Of a DNA stretch of 51,289 nucleotides, positions 14,701-25,800 are shown one piece after another. The notes below the pieces were generated by a model. The model worked only from the letters and a program-made list of their open reading frames with translations, did no database searches and had not been told where the DNA came from. Made by a program: the position numbers and the translations under genes. Position 1 is the first letter of the stretch. Every line of letters starts with the position of its first letter. This DNA is from Lingula anatina. Lineage: Eukaryota > Brachiopoda > Lingulata > Lingulida > Lingulidae. Location: the NCBI RefSeq assembly GCF_001039355.2, contig NW_019775652.1:176757-228045 (forward strand), written 5' to 3'.

Positions 14701-15130
14701 ATTTTGGAGTATTAAGTCCTGTACATGACAGAACATATACAGTTGCAACGACGTGAAAAAGCTTACAATCTGTCACGTTGCACGTGGTCCAATCTCATTT
14801 GTTTTTCTATAGGCATAAATCACGTTTACGATATGACGTATTATCACGATTTATTTATGAATAAAGCCTTTATATCTTTTATATTTTCCAGGAAGTTTAG
14901 AGCTCACCGATCGCGACCACATTGAGAAAATTTACCAAAGCGTCTTCCAGCTCCTCCGCGAAGATATTGGGACCACGGGTCCCGAAGAAACCTTGAAATA
15001 CACCCGACTTCTCATGGCTCTGCCCTCGCTACTAAGCGTGAACGTCAGGGTGATAGAGAACCTGTTCTGTGGACAGTTAAAGTGTAGCAATACACATCTG
15101 GAGGACCTATTGAGAAGTCTACTCACCTAG
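2000..15130 (+). CDS. NR0B (DAX1/SHP)-type orphan nuclear receptor, 2 exons, 639 aa
   Basis: Exon 1 is 2000-3680 (ending CACACTG, then GTAAGT) and exon 2 is 14892-15130 (after TTTTCCAG). Phase 1 matches and TAG closes the frame. The product has a nuclear-receptor ligand-binding domain (about residues 439-639) but no zinc-finger DNA-binding domain, the defining NR0B layout. The N-terminus, with CPCP followed by PRILQNLLSG, parallels SHP, where a CPC stretch precedes an ILxxLL box; this supports the ATG at 2000. LxxLL boxes lie at L25-L29 and L382-L386. PIDLS at 337-341 is a CtBP-binding motif, and SPKRPKLEK is a possible nuclear signal. The domain holds the signature-like SWARLVLLFMSE, a serine-rich loop, an LFCGQLK segment and the final helix HLEDLLRSLLT. 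By family knowledge it would act in the nucleus as a corepressor that binds other receptors through its LxxLL boxes. The long disordered region (about 45-435) is far larger than in SHP. The single intron within the LBD appears to match the vertebrate position. Confidence 0.88.
3763..3867 (+). promoter_or_regulatory. Cluster of nuclear-receptor half sites, including DR1 repeats
   Basis: Within about 105 bp, starting 83 bp after the exon 1 donor, are TGACCT (3763-3768, minus orientation), AGGTCA (3799-3804), AGGTCA-g-AGGTTG (3829-3841, DR1-like) and AGGTCA-a-AGGTTC followed one base later by AAGGTT (3848-3867). One-base spacing is the arrangement bound by HNF4, RXR, COUP-TF and PPAR-RXR. Binding is inferred from sequence only. 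Confidence 0.5.
5669..5799. repeat. Compound (TG)n-(AG)n microsatellite
   Basis: About 35 bp of TG runs into long AG/GA tracts, broken at 5750-5775 by a CA-rich bridge. The apparent reading frames here, with serine-leucine or threonine-histidine runs, are artefacts of the repeat. Confidence 0.95.
6588..6660. repeat. (CA)n, poly-A and (AT)n simple repeats
   Basis: A short CACACA run, then an A tract and two blocks of alternating TATATA. It lies inside NR0B intron 1. Confidence 0.85.
14143..14176. repeat. (GT)n and poly-G simple repeat
   Basis: A GTGTGTGTGTG run is followed by a G-rich run containing nine or more consecutive Gs. It lies in NR0B intron 1 about 0.7 kb before exon 2. The minus-strand open frame here is repeat-driven. 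Confidence 0.85.
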
Positions 15131-15411
15131 AGAATGCTAACAGTATGTGTGATGTATAGTTTCCTTTGGGGGCACGTCGGCTGAATCCGTCCCTCGAATC
15201 ATGAGCCACGGAATCATCTGAAAGGATCACCCAACTGTGGAGGGTCTAGTGTCTGAGATAAATGTAATGGAACAGAAAGTGAACTGCTCTAAACAGTGAC
15301 ATATGTGAATGACACGACAGACTTTCCGGTGGACTTACGTTTTGTCAGTTCACTACGTGTAATTCCATAAATGATACCCAAAATCAGCCCAGGCTTTCCG
15401 ATTGATCGCAA

Positions 15412-15433
15412 TTACAGTATATATATACTGTAA
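15412..15433. repeat. Perfect 22-bp palindrome
   Basis: TTACAGTA, a TATATA core and TACTGTAA form an exact self-complementary 22-mer about 280 bp after the NR0B stop. Its function is unknown. It may be chance in AT-rich DNA, or a 3' UTR hairpin. Confidence 0.6.
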
Positions 15434-15891
15434 ACTGGAAGCTCATTATGATAGGAACTTCTTCCTCGACCAATGCTTATTCCGAAAAATGGTTTGAGTG
15501 ATGTTGAAAATGAGGTTTCTGTTTCAAGGGTTAGGGGTGGGCTTAATTAGTGATAACCAGGTGTGTGTGCGTGCGTGTGTGTGACTTCATTTTAAGATAT
15601 ATTTATTTCAACGTCGACAGTTTGTCAGGGCTTAGTTGAAGTGATCTCAGTTTTATGTTTTATGATTAAAAACACGTAGAAATTATTTTGAATTGGACAG
15701 CATAATGAACCACAGACTGTAAAAATTTACCAAATGTAAACACCCAACTGTTGAAAACCTAGCAATCGGAGCCCGTCAAGAATACAACGAAAAAAGAAAG
15801 TACAGTTCTAGACAGAAACAAAAACAAAGACGAAATACTGTAAGCAGTTGACCTCCTTTATCTCCATTTATACGGTCTTCTAGTTGGCGCG

Positions 15892-15932
15892 TGACGTCAT
15901 GTTGACGTCGAAATGACGTGAAAGTGACGTTT
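15892..15932 (+). promoter_or_regulatory. Four TGACGT (CRE/bZIP) sites at exact 11-bp spacing
   Basis: TGACGT begins at 15892, 15903, 15914 and 15925. The first is the full palindrome TGACGTCA and the others continue CG, GA and TT. CREB/ATF bZIP proteins bind TGACGTCA and related half sites. Spacing near one helical turn would place all sites on one DNA face. It lies 0.76 kb past the NR0B stop, in the 3' UTR or intergenic DNA. Which gene it would serve is not evident. Confidence 0.55.
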
Positions 15933-18900
15933 ACATGATGTGTGTCCTTTTGCGCTTACGAGGATTGCAATCTCTCAGGCCCTGATTTCATTTCGAATGA
16001 GGTGCTTTCAATTTGATTTTAACTTATTTTCAATGATGCTGTTGTCGTTAAGTTAATGTTCAACGTGTAGATGGACATAACAATATTTATCCATTTTATT
16101 TTCATTTGTTTGCTATTTGTCTCATTTGTTGGTGATTTTATCCCTAAACAAATGAATACCCTTGCATATAGAACATGCTTTTATTCATTGCTTTTATTTA
16201 TTGACCGAAAATTTGTTCGCACTTAGTTCTTTTGAGGTACCCCGAATGTGTGGAGTCTTTATTCATCATGCTTTAGAAATCGTGGATAAATTAAAGAACT
16301 CTATTTTTACCTCATCACTTTTTGACTTATTTATATCCTCATCTTTTGTTTTAGATAATCACTATTGATAAGATTTACCTCGTAGTCATTTGATGCACTG
16401 AACCAATTGTATCTACACTATAACCACAATTGTTGGTATTTGGCTATTTCCGTAAATGCATGCAGTAGTATGTTGGGTTTTACGGAAGTAACTTATTAAT
16501 TACTAGTTCTACCTCCGTAGATCCTAAACGTTTTTGACAAGAACATATATGTTTAAAATTTCGGCATTGTTTATGAAACGTAAGTTAAGTTATTTATTTC
16601 ATCAAAAATGATTGGATGTGTATAGTTTCTTACCTCGTTACGCAGAGGACACCGTACTCACTTTGAGAACGAGTCAGAAAACACATGAAAGGTATTCATC
16701 AGGATCATTTAATTCGTGTCCTAGGTTTAGAATTTTAAACATCTTGAGCAAAACATTTTGGATCTACCTCTCTTATGTAAGTGTGACCTCATCTTACTTA
16801 AAAAATTAGTTCACGCAATCTCATTGCTATTATTTACCAGCACTTCCCTTGTCCCACTACAACTGAAAGGTGCGTTTACAGTCAACATGGAAATCATCTG
16901 AGATAGGCCTAAGCCACTTTTGACTGGATTTGGAGAAGGATGGGGTGGGAAATATCACAATCAGTTGCAGAACAGCACGAATTAAACATGTAATGCGTAT
17001 CTGTTCTGTATTGCTTACTAAGAGTTGCAATCTTATCGCTACAAATTATGTTACCCCCCCTCCCAAAGATCTTGTCAGTCTCGTATGACGTCACGCTGTG
17101 GTGACAGTCTTATTTGGTATCTTAGATGATTTCGAACTATCTCAAGGTCGTTTGATTATTCAAAGCTCACCAGAGGCAACAAATGAGTCCCACAGTTTCA
17201 ACGTTCACCGCTGAACCAGGGGACTTACTTCGGGAAAATTAGTTTACCTGCCGCCTTCAGAGAGCTTAATCAGACGACCAGTGGAAGAGAAGTTGCACCC
17301 ACAGGACTATGTGTTACGTGGCTGTAAATGTGCCTTTAGAGTTGTGATTTCATTATTCATAGCAGCAAAACTATTTGCAGAAATGCCTGGCGTTAAGCCG
17401 AAAATTGTAACTTTTTACATTTAATGTTAAAGGATATTTTTATTTTTCGCGATTGATAGATGGAGTTGCTCGTAAACTGCTGAAAATGTATTCTTTTGAC
17501 AGAGTTCCATATGTTTACTGACACTGATTGTTTGACATTTCATTTTCTGTTCTGGTTATTTGTATTGCTTAGGTACAAGAATAGAACAGTTTTATGATGG
17601 TACATGTTGGTAAAAGAGAAAGAGTAGCAACATGTCAGTAGTATGATTTAAACAATAATAAGATGACGATGTGAAGTATGCTTACAGAAGTGCACTGACC
17701 GCGTTTTCGTACGAAAAGTTCTGTTGCCAACACCTCGACAGAGAGGTTTTTGTTTGGAGGGTCCCATGACTGATATTTCGGTTATTTAAGTAAGTGATAG
17801 GACGCGTGTTTAATAAACAACCTGGTTTGTCGGCTGTGGACAAAAGCAGTGCGAGCATGTTCAATTTCCAGTCTAGGAACCATATTATTGTTGAAACTTC
17901 AAATGTGTTTGGTAATTTTATCAAGTGCGTGTTTTGTGTTTTTCTTTTTATTATTGTTATTATTATTTATAAGTGCTGTGAATAAAACAGTAATTTGTGT
18001 ATGTGTAACTTATGTACATGTGTTAATAGATTTATGAACGTATAAATTATTTATTTATTTGGAATAAAAAGAAAATAAAGATAGTGAAATTTGGGGAAAG
18101 TCGTGTGCTATGATTTTACAAAACATCTTTATGTAAATTTTAATCGGAAGACACATTACAACAGCTGCTTTAAAGAATAGTTTCTATAAACTATGATTTC
18201 TTAAAAGACGTTATACAAATTTACAAAATCCAACCATTTCCCCACTTTTCTCTTCCCCCTTCTCTTCCTTTCTCCCTTTTCAGCTCTCGTCTCTGGAATC
18301 TCACCATTTATTTCTCAAGATAGAGGGCGCATTTCTGGTCTTGAAAGCAATCTTGGAAAATACAGAGCCCTTGATCTTTGAAATCGATGCTATAAAGCAT
18401 TCCCAAGGCCAAACACGTGTAATCTGAGCAAGTGTCGGTTATTTTCCTTACATAAACACACTAGTATTTCCAGAAATAAGACCAGGTAATAAGGTTATTT
18501 TGATACCGCAACACTGAGCTGTGGTTTCCTCTCTACTTGGAAAACAAAAGATTGCACGAAACTTCAAAAGGTTATGAAATTGTGTTGAAATTTTCATCTT
18601 GGTGAGATTCAAATGATATTTATAAGAGGTGTTATCTTTTCTCGTGGGCAATATTGCAGGTATTACATCATGTCTGTTATGTGCAACTTCTGAAAACAAG
18701 TGATGTAACTGACCTGAATAAAGTGATTTGAGCAATCCAGCTGTAGGTTACCATTTTATTTGCATTTTCTTGCTTTTCTTACAACCAAAAAAATCCTCCC
18801 CAGTATGTCACATTCAGTGAAAATACACTGTTACATTGTCATCACTCATTTCATTAATGCAATGCATTTTTATATCTATTGTTTGAGTGATGCTTTGCCT

Positions 18901-19808
18901 CATTACATGCATTTCTTATCCCTAATTAATTGCAAACTTTTGTGCCACCTTGTTTTTCATAACTATATATATTTATATAGTATTGTCAAAGAAGATCATA
19001 AATACTTTATCCTTCTTTATTTGATCAATAGTCATAGACAGAAGCCCTTTATATGGTTACAGGCTTTTGTCTATGATCAGTGTTTAATATAAAATGGTGA
19101 TACTAATGACCTTTTCCTACTAATTTCATGCAGCCTGAAATAGACAATTACACATTCTTTATATTAAGCCCTAGTTCCAAGTTAGACATAATTCTTGGAT
19201 CTTAAAGTTACATTTTCACTTGATGAAGATGCACCTTCCATTTACTAAGTTCAGCATAAGAGACTGTAACATTATTAACTTATTACTTAACTTTTCAAAG
19301 GAAGTTGATTGGAATACTGCCATCATAAAACCTTGGCCACATTTGTGCCATGTTTCACAGAAGCTGTTACATTTATTTTGTTTGCCAGGGTTTCTAGGGT
19401 TGTTTTTGGTTGGCATGTCGGTATGCAAGATCTAATATAGTAACTAATGCATAATAATATATGACATAAACAATAATTGTTCCTCAACCTGATCTGCCTG
19501 TTTTTGTTTTCTTTTGTTTCATTTTGTTTTTGAAAAAAATTGTATCAAAAGAAAAAAAAAATCAAATTCCACTGTCCTGTTGATCTACTGTATATACACC
19601 AACAGTTAAATAATAAGGGAAAATCCTGTTATCTTTTATACTTTGATAATAAGTATACTCAAAATTCTGTCCATAAAGGTACCTTATTCTTTCACTGAAC
19701 AATTATTAAATGTGGTGGTCAAAAAAACAAATGGCATAAAAATAAAAATGCAAAAATTCTAAATATTAAGGATGTCTAGTCATGATAAATGCTTTCCAAA
19801 ATGGCCAA

Positions 19809-22800
19809 TCATAGCAGACGACACCACCGTCTAGGCTGGTCCAGGTCCTCCTCTGTATCAGACTCTCTGTGAGGCTGGCCTCTGGTTCCTGCCCTTCCAC
19901 TGCTGCCTGTGAAGCGTGCCCAGAGACCTGACAAGATAAATTGTAAACCTAGTTACAGCTAGGACATTCTACTAGGTGACAATACTGAAAACAGTGAGAA
20001 AAATTACGGCAGACAAAATTGAGTGCACAATATTAACGGGCAAGAAGCTAATATTAGCATTAATATTATAAAATGTGATGGACCAAAATCAAAGACCTGT
20101 TGATCCCTCATCATCTGTCTCGGTGTCAGAGTCGATATCGGAATTCTGTGGGGAAGAGGTGTACTTAGGGTTATAATGGCTGGTGACTATGGCGCCATTC
20201 ACAGGAAGGGGACTGAAAATACAAATGAAAAACACAGTAGTGGTAGATAATTTTTTAATTATTCATAAGCCAAATAAAAAACATAAGTCTTTTTAAATAA
20301 ATTTAAGTTATTAATAAAATCAAACTACCACTTCTACTACTACTACTTCTACTACTACTACTAATAATAATAATCAGAAAAAGTACAGGTCCTGAAGCAA
20401 AGTTCTAAGTGGTGAATTTAAAAGCATATGTCATCTGAAGGTCAGCTTGTTGTTATTTTCAGAGTTATCAAAACAAAATATGTCAATTAAAGAAATTGCT
20501 TGTATCTAAAAAAAAAAAGGAGGCTATGTAAGCAGTTAGTTTCACAGGCCTCATATCATGTTAAAATAGTTATCAGGATGAGGCTGAAAATCAACATAAA
20601 AGATTAAACACTGTAGCGCTTCAGGGTGTAAAATAATAAATTTTTGGTGAGGATGACCTTAGTACAAAAACTAATAGGGAACATATAGTGAGTGCACAGT
20701 TCATTTCACAATGTAAGGACTCTGTTAAAAAGCCAACTATGTCCCCTTTAACAACATATATTACTTTAACCAGAAAATGTGCCATAAACCAGACTAATGT
20801 CTGATTTTCAAATGAAATTAAATTTTAAATCAAGTTAATTTTACTCTGTGGTTTGCTATATACAGCACTCAGCCCATAGTCACATAACTGGACTGTGGCA
20901 TAGATGTGGCTTGAGAAGTAGATAAATAGTAGGTGACGCTCAAGTTGGTCACTTGAGATTTTTTTCTTTTTTTTTTTGAAAAAAAACTATTCATTTTGAT
21001 ATTATATTTAATCCATCAGTATGAAAAGATGGCAGCCTCTATGAGATTTTTTTTTTTTTTTTTTGACATGCAATGACTATTTTTGATCATCTCATAGATA
21101 TAATTGCTTTTCAAATAATATCTGAAACCAATAGCTCATATTAGAAAGAGTCATAGATCATTATGTCAAGGTAGTGCCTGTGCCATCACTTTTATAAAGA
21201 GGACTTCAGTGACCCTAGTATGCAGGTCAAGGTAAAACTTTCATGAACACCTGTAAGAGACCCATTTGTGGTTTGTGTTAAGACATAAGGCTGTCCTGGC
21301 TATCCCATTATTTTCTCCAATAATCCTATTTAAAATTTAGTGACAGAGACATGGAGGAAGGATCAATTCAAAAATTTCCAAAATTTGCACACACACTCCA
21401 TTCCATACTGGTGAACACAAGCAAGGTCAGTGACGTCGTCAGTGTAGTTAAGGTCCTGTTCAGAAAGTCAAAGTTCCATTAATTACTAAGAAAGTCTCCT
21501 GTTAGGTCATGCGTGAAAAGTCATTTAGTCATGTGTGAATATCATGGGAAGAGCATTCCATGACAGCCTCCAATTCGCATGATGCCATGTAAACATGCAA
21601 TCTAGCTGTTAACTCCACATCATTCTTACTTGTACAGGTGTACATGCAACATCATTGTTATCATTTGTCAACATGTGAAGGTACAAAACAATCTCATTTA
21701 GAGTCACGCCAAGGTTCTGAGTCAAAACACTGACCCCTCTATCCTATCACCATAAGCCCTGACATGGACACTACAGTACCAACAGAATCTGATATCCAAG
21801 GTGCTTTTATCAAGATAATTTTTCCGAAAAGCCCAGAATAAGTGTAACTCCATGTAATTCCTACAGGTGCTCATACTTTTGGATCTCAAAACTGCGACGC
21901 ACTGCGACTACATAAATCTATGCAGTAATCCTGTGCAACCTTTATTATTTTTTATACTATTTTTTTTTTTACTTTTTCAATAATTTTTGTGTGTGTGATT
22001 TACCTTGGTTACTAACATATCAACTGATAGTTTATAAAATGCTATTCATGCCCTTTAAGATCTTAAAGGGTGATTGTCCTTTTATCAAATATGTAGCAAG
22101 TCCCATCTGAACACTAACACCAGGTGGGCAAATGCTGATGGCAAAAAGAAACAAACAAACAAACAAAAAGACTATCAAATCATAGAAATTTTGAGATTGC
22201 AGCATCAATTTTATGGTCTGATCAATTAACAGGACAAATGTTTCTATAAGTGACACTTTTGATAGTTTTGAGAGAAATTGAAAAAAACAATTCCATTAAA
22301 AGAATAATATGGTATATTTCTATTTCAGTTTTTAGTCTATGGCAGCTTTCAGTTTATTTCTTAATATTTGGTTTCTATTAGTGATATTTTTGACAGTTTT
22401 AAGAGAAATTGGAAAAAACAATTTAATTAAAATAATTTTATGGTAAATTTATGTTCCTTTCAGCTTTTATTTTCTTTTTTATCAGTTTTAAATTAATCTT
22501 TGTATTTCAGTTCTAGATTTTATACATGCATAGTAACATTTGTAAGCACTGAGACCTAGACTTTGTGTAGTGCAGTTTTCATAATTTTTTTATCATATAA
22601 TAAAAAAGAAAGAAAAAACAGATGAATACATTTGTCAATATTTTGGAATCTTTGTTTAAATAAACAAACAATTAAGTTGATAGATAAATAAATAAAAGTA
22701 CAACTAGACATCAAAGCTGGCAAGCATGCAGACTGATACTGTAACATTAGAGATCATTTAAGTTATCTCATCTCCCGTAAGGCACAAAGACTTCACTTTT

Positions 22801-25800
22801 GGAAGGCTTCACTTCATAATAATTCACTATTTAATCACCCTCAACTTTAAATCAATAGCTTATGATCATAATTGTTGAGATTCAGAAAATGTGACAGCCC
22901 AATACCCACACAGTTGTAGAATAACACCTCAATAGACACCATCATGGCTTATTTCAGCAAAAACAATTTCACAAATATTGCAGTTATAACTATTTGACAA
23001 CATGAACTATCCAATTGGGCCTATTTTCAACCTGACCCTGCATTTCACATATGACTGACTGAATCACCGGTCAAAAATACTTAGTTAAATTACTTGCCAT
23101 TTTATGTGAGCATGCTAATGCTCATCCTACAACTAAGCCAAGCATTAAAGGGATAATAACTCTTCTTTTTGGCCAAAAAATAATTTTCCTGGAGTAAACA
23201 ACAATTTTACCATACTTACCAATGGTTAATGAATCCATTTTTACATTCAAAGTTAGTCCCTGTTTTTTTTTCTAAAATGTTTGTTTTTTTGTTATAATCT
23301 CTTAGGATATTATAACAGAGTATAGCCATCAATGGAGGTCAAGTGGTCTAAAGACAAGCTCAGATATGATAATAATAGCTTTAACTGCCGTTTTTGTGGT
23401 ACAACAGAATATATTATATTTCTATGAGTTGTTCAGAATGTTTTTATTGTGAAATATAGATCTCATACAAAGAGTTATTATCCCTTTAACTTTATAAGCA
23501 TATTTCACAACACACATGCACTAATTCTTTGTGGAATAGTTACCTTGCATGTGAAACAATATTCAAGTATGTTAAAAGCAAAATAACAGAAGCTGGAGAT
23601 GAGGGATTCATATCTTCAAGGGGAAAATGGACCTTTTGCGTGTTTTGTTTAGAGCCCCATACCAATTTGTTTTAGAGCAGGGGCATATTCACAGAACAAC
23701 TGAAGACCCAATACTGGTCTTCACTGCTAGATCTAAAGTGTAAAGCTACTGGTATTATGACCACACCGATCAGTGGCACCTGCACCACTCTGTTGAAATA
23801 CTGCCCCAATTAATTAGAAGAACATAACAACCAACGATTTAGACCTAGATACACTTGTACGTGTTACTTTTATGGACCAAATATGGAATTATCCTGGACT
23901 GATTACAAACCAAAACTCCTCAACCAACTTTTTGACTCCGTTCCAGATACAGTAGCAATATTGTACAACCCTGTTCACTCACTTAAACCAGTTTGACATT
24001 GTATGCAGTCACGCATGTGGGAATTTCTGAACTGAAATATCTTTTATCTAAATAATTTTATCTATATAATAGATGAATGTCACTATCCCAAAGCTGTTAA
24101 ATTGTGAATATCACCTGTAGGATGACGTGTGTATAAATGTTAATTAATTAAGACACTGAACACGGAAGATTTATCTGCTATCCAAAAGAATGTATTAATA
24201 AGGAGTTTGGGGCAAAGGTTAACAGTATCCTAATTGTCTATCACAATACCTGTGACAGCAATTATTGGCCACAAAGGACAATAATGTATCATATTAATAA
24301 ATTTGTATTTGATTTGAAATGAGTGGACATACTTTAGATAACTACAACAATTAAAGAATCACTATGGCTATACCATGTATAACAGAAACTGATATGACCA
24401 AAAGAGACAAGAGATATTCAAAGAAACATTACACAAATTTTTTATAGTTATTTTGTATATTTTATAGTAACTTAGTTATTTCAATTGCATTCTGTCTTTT
24501 CTGCTTTGATTGGTTTTGTGTGTTACATTTAAATTGAAAAGACACTGACACCATATGCTCTCCATGTTAAAAGGTTAATATATAAAATCTGAACATTAAA
24601 GATGAACATCAGGGTTTGTAAAATATTCAAACAAAAGAAAGAACCAATCTAAGACATATTCTTGAGTAAAATGATTCGATAAAATATCGCAATCACAATA
24701 AAGATAAAGTTGTCACGATGCAGTTTAAGAAACTATTGAAAAAAAAAAGAAAAAATTTTAACATGAATTTGTAAAGGACAAACAAGAGCAATCCAAAAAA
24801 GATTTTTTTCGCCCAATAATATGATTATTTTAATTGCTTTTATTCATGCAGGAGGAACAGGTACAAATGTACATGACTGTATGTTCTCCCTGAGAAACCT
24901 ACTAATTTGTACTAATCATTTACAAAAGAGCTTCATTTTCACAACCTGCTGTATTTAATGTGTTGTTTATGAATTCAATGTCTCTTCTTTTAAAGATGCA
25001 TACAAAGTCAATTTTTTGCCACAAAAACTGACCAAATGCCAGCATATAGTTTCAAGTAGTATAACTAAGAGAATTACCAAAAGGCATTGTTTAAAGGGAT
25101 AATAACTCTTTGTTTCAGCCAAAAAATGAATTTTCCCGGAGTAAACAACAATTTTCCCATACTTACCAATGGTTAATGAATCCATTTTTACATTCAAAGT
25201 TACTCCCTGGTTTTTTTTCTAAAAAGTTTGTTTTTTTCTTAAAATCTCTTAAGAGATATTAACAGAGTACAGCTTTCAATGGAGGTCACGTGGTCTAAAG
25301 ACAAGCTCAGATATCAGAAAAAATAGCTATAACTGCCATTTTTGTGGTAAAACAGAATATATTATATTTCTATGAGTTATTCACAATGTTTTTATTGTGA
25401 AATATAGATCTCATACGAAGAGTTATTATCCCTTTAACTTTACCCAAAAATGGTGTTTGAACAGATTTTTCTGCTAGCATTCTATGCTGTATGTCAATGG
25501 GGCAGAAAAGTAGGTCACGAAAGTAGGTTAAATTTCCGACCAAAAATTTTAAGAAAGGAGCAGTCTAAAGCTCTTTTATGGCTGATAGAGTGATCTATTC
25601 AGTTTATCCCTTGGCATGCCAAATTTATTTGATTCATATAAGAAAATTGTAGAAATGGTTTACATGTGTTACTGGGAATCCACGCTCCACTGATGCTCGG
25701 TTCATATGTACCTTTAATCTGTATATGCAAACCATTATGTCAAATTATCTGTCAAATAAGTTTTAAGAAGGGTTATCATGAGACAGTCAGCTTTGGATCA

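Larger units (their letters stand above)
3681..14891 (+). other. Intron 1 of the NR0B gene (11.2 kb)
   Basis: GTAAGT donor and TTCCAG acceptor. I see no gene on either strand; the open frames inside are short and without motifs. It contains a nuclear-receptor half-site cluster near the donor, a TCAAGGTCA (NR5A-like) site near 13968-13976, and the microsatellites listed separately. A long intron with receptor sites fits a regulatory role, but that is inference. Confidence 0.7.
15131..19808. other. Tail-to-tail intergenic region between the NR0B and WD40 genes
   Basis: Includes the unmarked 3' UTRs of both genes. A minus-strand AATAAA (TTTATT at 19372-19377) about 430 bp past the WD40 stop is a candidate polyadenylation signal. 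No coding frame here has recognisable content. A small hairpin (19031-19076, with CATAGACAgAAGCC complementary to GGCTTtTGTCTATG) and the sites listed separately are the only structure seen. Confidence 0.5.
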
